Shown: piece by piece, positions 28,108-37,142 of the stretch
How the letters are laid out: each line of letters opens with the position of its first letter
Position numbering within the stretch: position 1 is the first letter of the stretch
Assembly (NCBI GenBank): GCA_001314705.1
Contig: LJSU01000001.1
Location: 42,544-106,543 of the forward strand
Direction: 5' to 3'
From: Rhodobacteraceae bacterium HLUCCO07
Lineage (GTDB): Bacteria > Pseudomonadota > Alphaproteobacteria > Rhodobacterales > Rhodobacteraceae
DNA: 64,000 bases
The notes under the pieces: generated by a model
Told to the model about the DNA's origin: nothing
Databases searched by the model: none
Seen by the model: the letters and a program-made list of their open reading frames with translations, nothing else
Program-made: the position numbers and the translations under genes

Positions 28108-29172
28108 TCAGCGGCGCGCGTGCCCTGCCGGGTCACGTGCCTTGCCACGGCGGGCGTGCTGCACCAGCAGGCGCGCCTCTTCGGGGCGCACCGGGCGAGA
28201 GGGTGGGGTTTGCAGGAGGCGGCCGAAAAGTGCGCGGTATGGCTCCTGCTGCATCAAGGCGTCGAACCGCGCCTTGCGCCAGGCAACCGCCTCGTCGTGC
28301 AGTGTGCCAAGCCGCGTGTCGGATTTGAGCGCGGCCAGCGCGGCCGCGCGCTGGGGGGCCAGCGCAGAGATGGAGGTATCGAGGTCGTTGTTGTAGTTGC
28401 GCTCGACCCAGTAATCGAGATCGAGCATGTCCGACCCGTGCACGGCCCGGCCGCGATCGGCCTTGAGGACGAAGTTTTCCATTGAACCAAGGGGATAATG
28501 GTTGAGCTGCACAAGTCCGTAATTCGGCCGGCCGAAGGGCGAGAAGATCTGCCTCTTGAGAAACTGGGGCGGCAGTTCGCGCCCCGCGCCATCGAACCAG
28601 CGCGCGCGGTTCAGGCGGTCCGGATCGGGGTTGCGGGGGCGGTGGATGCCGAGTTTGCCGTAGATGCCATCGTTGCGGAACAGGGTCTTGAACATCGACG
28701 CGCGCCACGGCCAATACATCACCTCGGGGGCGGCGCGAATGAATTGCTCGGTCACCGGGCGGTCCTCGTAGCGGATGATGTCGGACGAACCGAAAATCCG
28801 CCATGTCAAGGTGATGGCACTGGCCTCTGGCAGGGCGGCGAGCAGGGCGGGCACGGTATGATCGCCTACATGGATATTGATGAATTCGTCGATATCGAGG
28901 GTAATGATCCAGTCGGCGGCGGCGACCTCGGGGCGTTTGTCGGCCAGTTTCATCGCCGTGAACTGAATGCCGCCCTTGTCATGCGGTCCCGGGTTGCGAA
29001 CATGGGTGACGAGGCCCTGCTCGTCCAGCCGGTCGAGCATCAGATCGGTGCCGTCGTCACAGTCGTTCGAGAAAACGAGGAAATCGGTGATACCGGCCGC
29101 GCGGTGGTGGGCGAACCATTCCAGCAGGTAGGCAGCCTCGTTGCGGACGGTGACAACGGCAAGGATTCTCAC
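28108..29172 (-). CDS. Family-2-like glycosyltransferase
   Basis: 354 residues from a GTG start whose bases overlap the previous stop (GTGA); upstream in-frame sequence is not homologous. N-terminal RILAVVTVRNEAAYLLEW and FSNDCDDGTD form the nucleotide-sugar site; ITLDIDEFINI holds the DxD metal motif. No signal peptide or membrane segment. It is a paralogue of the two other glycosyltransferases at 29899 and 32940. Acceptor and donor unknown. Confidence 0.82.
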   Translation of the reverse strand: MRILAVVTVRNEAAYLLEWFAHHRAAGITDFLVFSNDCDDGTDLMLDRLDEQGLVTHVRNPGPHDKGGIQFTAMKLADKRPEVAAADWIITLDIDEFINIHVGDHTVPALLAALPEASAITLTWRIFGSSDIIRYEDRPVTEQFIRAAPEVMYWPWRASMFKTLFRNDGIYGKLGIHRPRNPDPDRLNRARWFDGAGRELPPQFLKRQIFSPFGRPNYGLVQLNHYPLGSMENFVLKADRGRAVHGSDMLDLDYWVERNYNNDLDTSISALAPQRAAALAALKSDTRLGTLHDEAVAWRKARFDALMQQEPYRALFGRLLQTPPSRPVRPEEARLLVQHARRGKARDPAGHARR

Positions 29173-29897
29173 GGTGTTACATCCGGCCAGGACCTGCGAA
29201 ACACGACGACCTTGCCATGTGACCAGCGCGGGAAATAGCTCAGCCCGGCTGCGTGCATCGCCTCGAAGACGGCGCGCACGCCGTCGGGGCCGATCCATTG
29301 CGGATGCAGTTCGATGACCGCGGCGCGCAACCCGTCGTAGTCGAGTGCGGGCAGGATGTCGGCCTCGGCGCCCTCGATGTCGCAGACCAGCATGCTGGGC
29401 CTGATCCCGGCGAAAGTGGCGTTGATGTCGCGCACAGCGACCTGCTCGATCGACGCGATGTCCGACTCTTCGGTGGCAGTCCTGTCGAGCGATGAGGCCA
29501 GCAGATTCTTTCGCACGTAGAAATCGACCGGCTCCGACGCCTTGGGGGCGAGGATCGCGTTGTGGACGATCACGTTGGAGACGCCGTTCTCGGCATGTAG
29601 CTTGTGGATGTAACCGATCAGGTGAGGGTTGGCCTCGAAGCTGTGAACCGCCGTAACCGGCCTCTTGGAGGCGATCAGGGTGGACATGTAACCGATGCCT
29701 GCGCCCAGTTCGAGCACGGTGTCACCGGCGCGCGCAACCTTCAGGACCGCGTCGGATTCGAGTTCTTCATAGGCATTCTTGTCGAGCAACCGGCATATGC
29801 GCGGGGTCAGGATCGTTGGGTCGTCGGGAAAGCGCAGTCCGCGCGAGCGGATCGGGTCGCGCGCTGTCTCTGGCGTGTCGGCTTGGGGGGCGTCCAT
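29169..29897 (-). CDS. FkbM-family methyltransferase
   Basis: 242 residues. SAM-binding motif I is VLELGAGIGYMSTLIA; later SMLVCDIEGAEADIL is the FkbM family Asp-Ile-Glu-Gly motif. Such enzymes O-methylate sugars or polyketides. It sits inside the glycosyltransferase operon, overlapping the next gene's GTG start, which suggests glycan methylation. Confidence 0.85.
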   Translation of the reverse strand: MDAPQADTPETARDPIRSRGLRFPDDPTILTPRICRLLDKNAYEELESDAVLKVARAGDTVLELGAGIGYMSTLIASKRPVTAVHSFEANPHLIGYIHKLHAENGVSNVIVHNAILAPKASEPVDFYVRKNLLASSLDRTATEESDIASIEQVAVRDINATFAGIRPSMLVCDIEGAEADILPALDYDGLRAAVIELHPQWIGPDGVRAVFEAMHAAGLSYFPRWSHGKVVVFRRSWPDVTP

Positions 29898-29898
29898 G

Positions 29899-32298
29899 TC
29901 AGCTCTCCATGTCGAGCGCGAGGGCGTAGGCGACGCGCTCGGTCTCGGTCAATTTCAGGTCGAGGGCCTGTTCGTACAATTCCCGGAATTCGGGGACCTC
30001 GTGTAATGCGTCGGCCTTGGCGCGGTGCCACGCGAGGCCCTTCTGGTGCCAGGCGCGCAGGGTGTCATCGGCCATGAGCCGATCATACTCGGCGCGCAGG
30101 CGGGGGATGTTGCGCTTGATCGTGATGTCACGGAAGTCCGACCAGTCCATGCGAATCCAGTAGTTGATCCCGATCGAGCGGTCGACATGAAGCGCGCGTC
30201 CGCGCTGGCGCTTGATAAGAAAGCTCTCGGCCGAGCGCAGCGCGTAATGGTTGAGTTGCAGGAGATCATAGCCAACGGATTTCTTGGAATTGCGCCAGCC
30301 GTTATCCGCGACCTCGGCGGTCATGTCGTGGCCCGAGCCATTGACCCATTTGACCCGTGACCTCAATGTCTCGTCCAGCTTGTTCGGGCGGTGACAGGAA
30401 ATTTTCTCGTAGGCGCCGATGTTGCGAAACATGGTCTTGAAGCCCCAGACGGTGTGCGGCTTGGGACAGAACTTGGGGGCGCAGGTGTCGAACTGTTCTA
30501 CGACGAACGTGTCGCTGAGCCGCGTGACGCCGTTATGGCCGAAGAGGCGCCACGTCATCGCGACATTGGTGGCTTCGGGCACGCGCTCGAAGAAATCGGA
30601 CAGCGTTCCGTTGCCGCAACGCACGTTGATGAACTCGTCCACGTCGATATGGATGATCCATTCGGCGTTGCGGATCACGTCTTCCTTGAGCGCCTGGTTG
30701 AGCGCGTATTGCTGCGGCGAGTTGCCTTTCCAGATGTCGTTGTTGCGGTGCTGGAGCACGCCCATCTCTTGCAGCCGGTCGAGGATCTCGGCGGTGCCGT
30801 CGGTGCAGTCATTGGTGTAGATCAGGAAATTGTCGACGCCGATGGCACGGTGATAGGCGACCCATTCGAGGATATAGGGCGCCTCGTTCTTCATGCATCC
30901 GACGATCACGTTGCCGCTTGAGCCATCGGGAAGCGTGCGCGGCGGCACAGGCGTATAGGCGGCGGCCAGCTCTTCCTCGTTCATTGCGCCAAGCCGGTTA
31001 TGCGGGGCGAAGGAAGAGCGTTGCAGCTTGACGAAATTCTGTTTCGCGAGCGGGGGCATCACCTTTCGGGCAGAGGGCGACAGGACCTTGTCCACCTCTT
31101 GGGGAAGCGTGATGGCCTGACCTTCGGCGGCCTGTGCGACCGCTTGGGGCGTATCGTTCTCGAGCCGCGCAAGCTCGGCGGCCTTGTTGGCCAGTTCCTG
31201 CTTGTTCGCCTGATTGATGCGCCAGCGGAAGGCCATCAGGTATTGCGTCGCGCGAAACCCGCCCGTCGGGTCAGCCTCGGTCCATTCGGGCAGCTTGCGG
31301 TCGCGCTTCATCGTTGCCGGATCAAGCCCGGGATGGGCCTTGCACAGTGCCTTGATGTCCTTCTCGAAACGCGCGGAGAGAGCCGACAGGCTGCCCGCTG
31401 CGACCGGCGCGCCATCGACCCATATTTCACTTAGAAACTTGCGCCAGAGCTGGCGGGGCAGGATCACCTCCTTTTTTGCAAGAAGCCGCAGAACCGCGTC
31501 GTTGAAAAGCCGGCACCGCGAAAGCCAGGCCGCGGGTGGGTCGGCGGGGATGTCCTCGGTCTCGGCCTTGCCGATGGTGTCCGTGATGTCGAAGGCCGCG
31601 CGCAGCATTTCGGTGCCATCGGCACTGTAGAGACGTGGCAGATCGAGGCTGTGATACTGCATGGAGCCGGTGCCGAATACCGCCTCCCATTCGGTTTGAA
31701 GGCGTTTGAAATCGAGCCAGTAGCATGCGCCCTGCACCTCGCCGAACCGGCCGGCTTGAGGGTCTGGTGCGGGTCGGGTCTCGAGCGCCGCCTGCCAGAA
31801 ATCCTCGGCCCCGAGCAGCCCGAGTTCGAGGTCGAGTGACCGCGCGCGCCCTTCGATCAGCTGTGTCGCGTAGCGCCGGGCCAACATGCGCGCGGGGTCG
31901 TCGAGATGTGCGACGATCCGGATGTCGTCAGAGAGTGGACGCAACAGGGCGCGCAGACGCTCGAGCTCGGAGCGCGAAAACAGCGTGCACCCGAGTTGGT
32001 GCGCAGACAGGACCAGCGTGTCGGGCCGGTGCTGGGCGACCTCGTGGTTCAGGCTCTGCGCCACGTCATCAAGGAGCACACGCTGCTTTTCGGGAGGGAT
32101 GAACCCGCGGTTGAACCGCAGGGAATCGACGTTTTCGGGATCCGTTACCGCCATGAAGAGGCGCGTATGATTGCGCGCGCCGGGAGAGCGGGCATAAAGC
32201 ACGCCTTTTGAGCGCAACTGGTCGCGCTTGGTATCCAGAATGCGCTGCATCCGCTCCGAGGCGGCGGCATCGGGGCCGATATGAAGGAAGATCCGCAT
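29899..32298 (-). CDS. Fusion: degenerate sulfotransferase-like domain plus glycosyltransferase
   Basis: 799 residues. The first about 240 residues begin IFLHIGPDAAASERMQRIL, aligned in form with the PAPS-loop start of sulfotransferases (HIGxxKTGTT), but the KTGT residues are missing. From about residue 460 it is a glycosyltransferase like its neighbours: IVGCMKNEAPYILEW, YTNDCTDGTAE and IHIDVDEFINV. The middle segment is unassigned. It begins immediately after the sulfotransferase stop. No signal peptide. Confidence 0.75.
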   Translation of the reverse strand: MRIFLHIGPDAAASERMQRILDTKRDQLRSKGVLYARSPGARNHTRLFMAVTDPENVDSLRFNRGFIPPEKQRVLLDDVAQSLNHEVAQHRPDTLVLSAHQLGCTLFSRSELERLRALLRPLSDDIRIVAHLDDPARMLARRYATQLIEGRARSLDLELGLLGAEDFWQAALETRPAPDPQAGRFGEVQGACYWLDFKRLQTEWEAVFGTGSMQYHSLDLPRLYSADGTEMLRAAFDITDTIGKAETEDIPADPPAAWLSRCRLFNDAVLRLLAKKEVILPRQLWRKFLSEIWVDGAPVAAGSLSALSARFEKDIKALCKAHPGLDPATMKRDRKLPEWTEADPTGGFRATQYLMAFRWRINQANKQELANKAAELARLENDTPQAVAQAAEGQAITLPQEVDKVLSPSARKVMPPLAKQNFVKLQRSSFAPHNRLGAMNEEELAAAYTPVPPRTLPDGSSGNVIVGCMKNEAPYILEWVAYHRAIGVDNFLIYTNDCTDGTAEILDRLQEMGVLQHRNNDIWKGNSPQQYALNQALKEDVIRNAEWIIHIDVDEFINVRCGNGTLSDFFERVPEATNVAMTWRLFGHNGVTRLSDTFVVEQFDTCAPKFCPKPHTVWGFKTMFRNIGAYEKISCHRPNKLDETLRSRVKWVNGSGHDMTAEVADNGWRNSKKSVGYDLLQLNHYALRSAESFLIKRQRGRALHVDRSIGINYWIRMDWSDFRDITIKRNIPRLRAEYDRLMADDTLRAWHQKGLAWHRAKADALHEVPEFRELYEQALDLKLTETERVAYALALDMES

Positions 32299-32943
32299 TC
32301 AGCCCAACCCTTCTGCCGGCGTGGTGTCGTTGACGTTCTTTCTGCCCCACCACGGGATGTCGAGACCCAGATGGGCCGCAAGCCGTTGCCTGGCGTCGGG
32401 CGCATCCATGGGCAGTTCGAGGAAGTGCCTGTCATTGCCGAAAATATCGCGCAGCATTGCGTAGTGACCCTCTATCCAGCGGACCCGTTCCGCATCCGTG
32501 CCGCCGAAACCATGTGGCAGGCCGGGGATCACCCCATTGGGCAGCCGCACCGAGCCAAGGTTGTTCCAGCGCCTCATGCTGTCGGAGAGCTTGTCCGGCG
32601 GCCGGTAGGTGACGACGAAACGCAGATCGGGATGTGTGCGACGCATGGCCTGTATCACGGCATGGTCGCATTGTGGCCAGAAGGTCAGATCCTTGCGCAG
32701 CACGCTTATCTCGGTCAACGCATCGTAGAAGCCAAGGTGGTGAAACGGATCGCCGGTTTCAAAATAACCGCGATAGATCACCCGACCGACATGGTCCCCG
32801 CCCAGCGTGCCGGATTGCTTGATCGACCGGCGCACCTTGTGATCGGCGCAAAGCCAGCCCGCCTGTTCAAGCGCATGGGCGAGCGTTGTCGTGCCGGATT
32901 TCGGCAGGCCCAGATTGACCAGTTTCAGCTTGCTTTCAGTCAC
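32299..32943 (-). CDS. Sulfotransferase family protein
   Basis: 214 residues. The N-terminal LGLPKSGTTTLAHAL is the 5'-phosphosulfate loop binding PAPS; FVVTYRPPDKLSDSMRRWN is the 3'-phosphate-binding strand and helix. The GTG start overlaps the upstream stop (GTGA). It probably transfers sulfate to a sugar assembled by the adjacent glycosyltransferases; the substrate is inferred from context. Confidence 0.85.
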   Translation of the reverse strand: MTESKLKLVNLGLPKSGTTTLAHALEQAGWLCADHKVRRSIKQSGTLGGDHVGRVIYRGYFETGDPFHHLGFYDALTEISVLRKDLTFWPQCDHAVIQAMRRTHPDLRFVVTYRPPDKLSDSMRRWNNLGSVRLPNGVIPGLPHGFGGTDAERVRWIEGHYAMLRDIFGNDRHFLELPMDAPDARQRLAAHLGLDIPWWGRKNVNDTTPAEGLG

Positions 32944-33971
32944 GTGACCAGCCCCAGTTCCTGCATCAGCTCATACTCACCCGGCGGGTAGGTGGGCAAA
33001 CCCTTCAGGTGAGCATACATCTCGGCATAGCGCGCCTGCGTCATCAGTTGATCACGCTTTTCGCGGTGCCGCCGCACAGCCTCGTCATGCAATTCACGGA
33101 TCGTCCTGTCGGCCTTGAGTTCGGCCAGCGCCGCGTCGAGTGCGGGCAGATATCGACGGATCGAGATGTCTTCCCAAGCGGGATCGTTGCGTTCGCGCCA
33201 ATAGGTGTCGTCGAAGGCACGGTTTTCGCGGTTGACGTCGCCACGGTCATTCTTGACCAGGTAGCTGTCGAGCGAGCGCAGCGCGTAGTGGTTGAGCGTT
33301 GCGAATTCACGCGCGCCCTTCGCGGGAAACCTGCGGATGCGGCGCGGATTGGCGGCGACAAGGAACCTGTGCGGCACGGGGCGCCCCGATCCGTCGGTCC
33401 AGGCGGGGCGCTCTTTCGGGGGCAGCTTGTCGCGAAAGAAGGGGCGGTGCGCGCCGTAATACTGTAGCGGAAAATCCCGGCGCACCAATGTCTTGACCTC
33501 GATGGCGGCCTCACCGCACCACAGGTCGGGATTGTGCGATCGGGTGAACTGTCCGATGACCGGGCGATCCTCGAATGCGTTGATGCCGCAATTGGCGAAG
33601 AACTGGAAAGTGACGGATATGGCCTGCGGATCGCCGCAGGCGTCGATCAGGGCGGGGATGGTGTGATCGCCCACGTGGATGTTGAGAAACTCGTCGACAT
33701 CGGCAACCCAGACCCAGTCGGCCCCGGTCACGATCTCGTGTTTCCGGGCATCCTTGAGCGCCTCCATCTGGTAGTTGCGCCCCTCGGCCGGGTTGGGCAG
33801 GTGCTGCACCAGCCCGCGGTCCTGCAACACGTCGAGCAGCCGGTCGGTGCCGTCGGTACAGTCATTGGAGTAGAACAGGTGGTCGGTGACACCGATCAGG
33901 CGGTTGAACGCGATCCATTCAAGAAGGAAAGGGCCTTCGTTCTTGACGCAGGTGACGGCCGTTATGCGCAT
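32940..33971 (-). CDS. Family-2-like glycosyltransferase, first gene of the cassette
   Basis: 343 residues. RITAVTCVKNEGPFLLEWI and YSNDCTDGTDRLLDVL form the donor site, and VADVDEFLNIHVGDHT holds the DxD motif. Start at MRIT chosen because all three paralogues begin at this motif; the longer frame adds 27 unrelated residues. It is the most upstream gene of the minus-strand cassette and overlaps the sulfotransferase gene. Confidence 0.82.
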   Translation of the reverse strand: MRITAVTCVKNEGPFLLEWIAFNRLIGVTDHLFYSNDCTDGTDRLLDVLQDRGLVQHLPNPAEGRNYQMEALKDARKHEIVTGADWVWVADVDEFLNIHVGDHTIPALIDACGDPQAISVTFQFFANCGINAFEDRPVIGQFTRSHNPDLWCGEAAIEVKTLVRRDFPLQYYGAHRPFFRDKLPPKERPAWTDGSGRPVPHRFLVAANPRRIRRFPAKGAREFATLNHYALRSLDSYLVKNDRGDVNRENRAFDDTYWRERNDPAWEDISIRRYLPALDAALAELKADRTIRELHDEAVRRHREKRDQLMTQARYAEMYAHLKGLPTYPPGEYELMQELGLVT

Positions 33972-34172
33972 TGACGCACCCCCGTCCTTGTGCCGGAACC
34001 GTTGAACATGCCTCTGCCCGTCATTGCCTGTTTTTGTGCCGCGGCCAATCATGGCCAGTATGGCATCTTGTTGTTATCGCGAAACATGGCACTTGGCGCG
34101 GGAAGCGTCAATCTTTCATGAGTTTCGGTCTCCCTGTGGGACAATTCCGCGACAGAGCGTGACTTGACCTTG

Positions 34173-34188
34173 TGGCACGCGCCATGCA
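34173..34188 (+). promoter_or_regulatory. Candidate sigma-54 promoter upstream of the moxR gene
   Basis: TGGCACG-N4-ATGCA at 34173-34188, one mismatch from TGGCACG-N4-TTGCA. The GG and GC core is correctly spaced. A start site about 12 nt downstream would be near 34199, leaving a very short leader before AGGAGG and the ATG at 34213. Confidence 0.4.
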
Positions 34189-34212
34189 GTCCTTGACGGC
34201 AGGAGGACACCC

Positions 34213-35121
34213 ATGCGCGAGATGACATCCATCGACGACGTTCAGGCGATGCTGGCCGGACAGGATTACGTGTGCGACCGGGCGCTGGGCACGGTGGTGT
34301 TTCTCGCGCTCCGGCTGGGGCGGCCGCTCTTTCTCGAAGGCGAGGCGGGCGTCGGCAAGACCGAGATCGCCAAGGCGATTGCGGCCGGGCTGGGGCGGCG
34401 ATTAATCCGGCTGCAATGCTACGAGGGGCTTGACGCGGCGACGGCGGTCTATGAATGGAATTTCGCCGAACAGATGATCGCCATCCGCGCCGCGGAGGCG
34501 GCAGGCGGCGCCGATGCGGACATGCTCAAGTCCGAGCTCTTCACCGAGGATTACCTGATCGAGCGTCCGCTTTTGCAGGCAATGCGCCCGCAACCCGGTG
34601 GCGCGCCGGTCCTGCTCATCGACGAACTCGACCGCACGGACGAGCCGTTCGAGGCCTTCCTGCTGGAGGCGCTGAGCGATTTCCAGGTGACGATCCCGGA
34701 GCTTGGCACGATCAAGGCGCCCGAGCCGCCGATCGTCATCCTGACCTCGAACCGCACGCGCGAGGTGCATGATGCATTGAAACGCCGCTGCCTCTATCAC
34801 TGGGTCGATTATCCCAGCTTCGAGCGCGAGATCGAGATCCTGCATGCGCGCGCACCCGAAGCCGCCGAACACCTGTCGCAACAGGTGGTGGCTTTCGTGC
34901 AGAAGCTGCGAACCGAAGACCTGTTCAAGAAGCCGGGCGTTGCCGAAACCATCGACTGGGCCAAGTGCCTGCTGGCGCTCGACGTGCTCGACCTCAGCCC
35001 CGAGGTCATCGCCGATACGTTGGGCGCGATTCTGAAATACCAGGATGACATCCAGAAACTCCAGGGCAGCGAGGCCAAGCGCATTCTCGACGAGGTGAAG
35101 TCCTCGCTCGAACCTGCGTGA
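34213..35121 (+). CDS. MoxR-family AAA+ ATPase (CoxD-like)
   Basis: 302 residues. Walker A GEAGVGKTEIA, Walker B VLLIDELDRTDEPFEAFLLEAL and sensor 1 ILTSNRTREVHDALKRR define a MoxR ATPase. In form I cox clusters the homologous CoxD, with CoxE, matures the CuSMo active site; the same role is inferred here. Strong AGGAGG ribosome binding site. It is followed by the coxE-type gene after a palindrome. Confidence 0.88.
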   Translation: MREMTSIDDVQAMLAGQDYVCDRALGTVVFLALRLGRPLFLEGEAGVGKTEIAKAIAAGLGRRLIRLQCYEGLDAATAVYEWNFAEQMIAIRAAEAAGGADADMLKSELFTEDYLIERPLLQAMRPQPGGAPVLLIDELDRTDEPFEAFLLEALSDFQVTIPELGTIKAPEPPIVILTSNRTREVHDALKRRCLYHWVDYPSFEREIEILHARAPEAAEHLSQQVVAFVQKLRTEDLFKKPGVAETIDWAKCLLALDVLDLSPEVIADTLGAILKYQDDIQKLQGSEAKRILDEVKSSLEPA

Positions 35122-35149
35122 TGCTTCATCTTGCCCCAAATAATCCGGG

Positions 35150-35206
35150 GGGGCGACAAAACGCAGCGCGTTTTGCGCCTTGGGGGCAGCGCCCCCAGGA
35201 TATCCG
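35150..35206. repeat. Extragenic palindromic element before the coxE-type gene
   Basis: Hairpins AAAACGC-AGC-GCGTTTT-type and TGGGGGC-AGC-GCCCCCA. On the minus strand it runs on into GGATTATTTGGGGCAAGATGAAG, a motif often seen next to roseobacter intergenic palindromes. Confidence 0.5.
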
Positions 35207-36463
35207 ATGACCGAACTGCCGTCTCTCGACTTGCCCGAGCACCCGAAGCTCACCCACAACATCACCCATTTTGCGCGTGCGTTGCGCAGGGCCGGCCTGC
35301 CGATCGGGCCGGGGCGGGTGATCGACGCGATCCGCGCGGTCGAGGCGGCGGGATTCACCGAAAAGGCCGATTTCTACTGGGTGCTGCATGCCTGTTTCGT
35401 GAACCGGCCCGAGCATCGCCGCGTCTTTGCGCAGCTCTTCCGCCTCTACTGGCGCGACCCGCGCTACATGGAACACGTGATGTCGATGATGCTGCCCGCC
35501 ATTCGCGGCGTGCAGGAGGAGCGCCGCGCCGAAGCGGCCGAGAAACGCGCGGCCGAGGCGTTGCTCGACGGGGCCGAGCGCGACGCGCCCGAGATCGAGG
35601 AAAGCGGCGAGGAGGTGCAGATCGACATCGACGCCTCGCGCACCATGTCGCGCGAGGAACGTCTCCGGACGCTCGATTTCGAACAGATGAGCACCGCCGA
35701 GATCGCCGAGGCCAAGCGTATGCTGGCGCGGCTGCGCCTTCCGGTCAGACCGATCCCGACGCGCCGGGCGATGGCCGCGCTTCAGGGGCGTGTGATCGAC
35801 GGGCGGCGCACCCTGCGCGCGGCGATGCGGCAGGGGGGCGAGTTGCGCAAGCTCCAGATGAAGGCCCCGCGCCCACGCTGGCCCAATCTTGTCGTCCTTT
35901 GCGACATTTCCGGCTCGATGAGCCAATACAGCCGCATGGTACTGCATTTCCTGCACGCGGTGGCCAATCACAAGGGGGCGGGCTGGGCGAAGGTATATGC
36001 CTTCACATTCGGCACGCGCCTGACCAACATCACCCGGCACCTGGCCACCCGAGATGTCGACCAGGCGCTCAAGGCCGCCGGTGCGCAGGCGCAGGACTGG
36101 GAGGGCGGCACCCGGATCGGGCAGAGCCTGCATGTTTTCAACCGCGACTGGTCGCGCCGGGTGACGGGGCAGGGGGCGGTGGTTCTGTTCATCTCTGACG
36201 GGCTCGACCGGGACGATGCGACTCTCCTGGAAAAGGAGATCGAGCGGCTGCACCTGTCTGCGCGCCGCCTGATCTGGCTCAACCCGCTGCTTCGCTGGGA
36301 CGGCTTTGCGCCCAAGGCCGCGGGCATCCGCGCGATGCTGCCGCATGTGGACAGTTTCCGCGCGGGTCACTCGGTCGCCACGCTGGAAGAGCTTGCCGCC
36401 GCACTTTCGCGCCCCGACGACATGGGCGAGAAGGGGCGGCTGATGGCGATGCTCGGGTCGTGA
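35207..36463 (+). CDS. VWA-domain protein, CoxE family
   Basis: 418 residues. The C-terminal VWA domain begins VVLCDISGSMSQYSRMV, a complete MIDAS (DxSxS); a charged Glu/Arg-rich region precedes it. CoxE proteins partner with the MoxR ATPase to mature molybdenum hydroxylases. The start at MTELPSLDL lies directly after the palindrome. Confidence 0.88.
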   Translation: MTELPSLDLPEHPKLTHNITHFARALRRAGLPIGPGRVIDAIRAVEAAGFTEKADFYWVLHACFVNRPEHRRVFAQLFRLYWRDPRYMEHVMSMMLPAIRGVQEERRAEAAEKRAAEALLDGAERDAPEIEESGEEVQIDIDASRTMSREERLRTLDFEQMSTAEIAEAKRMLARLRLPVRPIPTRRAMAALQGRVIDGRRTLRAAMRQGGELRKLQMKAPRPRWPNLVVLCDISGSMSQYSRMVLHFLHAVANHKGAGWAKVYAFTFGTRLTNITRHLATRDVDQALKAAGAQAQDWEGGTRIGQSLHVFNRDWSRRVTGQGAVVLFISDGLDRDDATLLEKEIERLHLSARRLIWLNPLLRWDGFAPKAAGIRAMLPHVDSFRAGHSVATLEELAAALSRPDDMGEKGRLMAMLGS

Positions 36464-36548
36464 ATGACGGCCGGACCGGTCGTTGTTGATGACCGGGCCG
36501 CGACAATCTTGCCCGGGTTCACGGGTTTACAAATATTCCCTTCATAAT

Positions 36549-36573
36549 ATATCACTTTTTCAGAATGTGATAT
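36549..36573. promoter_or_regulatory. Inverted-repeat operator before the YeeE gene
   Basis: ATATCAC (36549-36555), 11-nt spacer, GTGATAT (36567-36573), ending 14 bp before the start codon and in an AT-rich stretch. The position between promoter and gene suggests a repressor site, possibly for an ArsR-type regulator; no regulator gene is adjacent. Confidence 0.45.
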
Positions 36574-36587
36574 GAGGAGACTCAGCA

Positions 36588-37139
36588 ATGACACTGAACT
36601 GGAAAACCGGGGGCCTTCTTCTGGGCGTCGTGTTCTTTCTGGCGGTGCTTCTGGTGAAACCGATCGGGGTGTCGACGCAGTTCGTCATCCTCGACGGGAT
36701 CATCGGGAACGCGGCCAATTCCGAACTTGTGACGCAAACCGAAGAGGGCTGGACCTCGAGCAATGCCTATCTGGCCAAATCGGGCGGAAAATATGCCAAC
36801 TCGGTGGCCAACCCGCTCAATTACAGCTTTGTTTTCGTCATCGCGATGATGATCGGGGCGTTCCTGTCAGCGCTGGCGCGGGGTGGCGTGTCGCGCGATG
36901 AGCGCAAGCTGCCGGCGATCTGGTATGCCAATTATGGCGATACGCCGTGGAAACGCTATGCCGTGGCCTTTGTCGGCGGGTTCATCGTGCTTTACGGCGC
37001 GCGCCTCGCGGGGGGCTGTACTTCGGGACACATGATGTCGGGGATGATGCAGACCTCGCTGTCGGGCTATATCTTCGCGCTGGGCGCGTTTGCCACGGCC
37101 ATTCCCGTATCCATGATGTTGTATCGCAAGGAGGGCTGA
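36588..37139 (+). CDS. YeeE/YedE-family membrane transporter
   Basis: 183 residues with about four membrane helices. YGARLAGGCTSGHMMSGM contains the Cys of the YeeE thiosulfate/sulfur-transport motif. It is one of two half-size proteins that together probably make one transporter; AGGAG is upstream. Located within the molybdenum hydroxylase cluster. Confidence 0.88.
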   Translation: MTLNWKTGGLLLGVVFFLAVLLVKPIGVSTQFVILDGIIGNAANSELVTQTEEGWTSSNAYLAKSGGKYANSVANPLNYSFVFVIAMMIGAFLSALARGGVSRDERKLPAIWYANYGDTPWKRYAVAFVGGFIVLYGARLAGGCTSGHMMSGMMQTSLSGYIFALGAFATAIPVSMMLYRKEG

Positions 37140-37142
37140 GAC

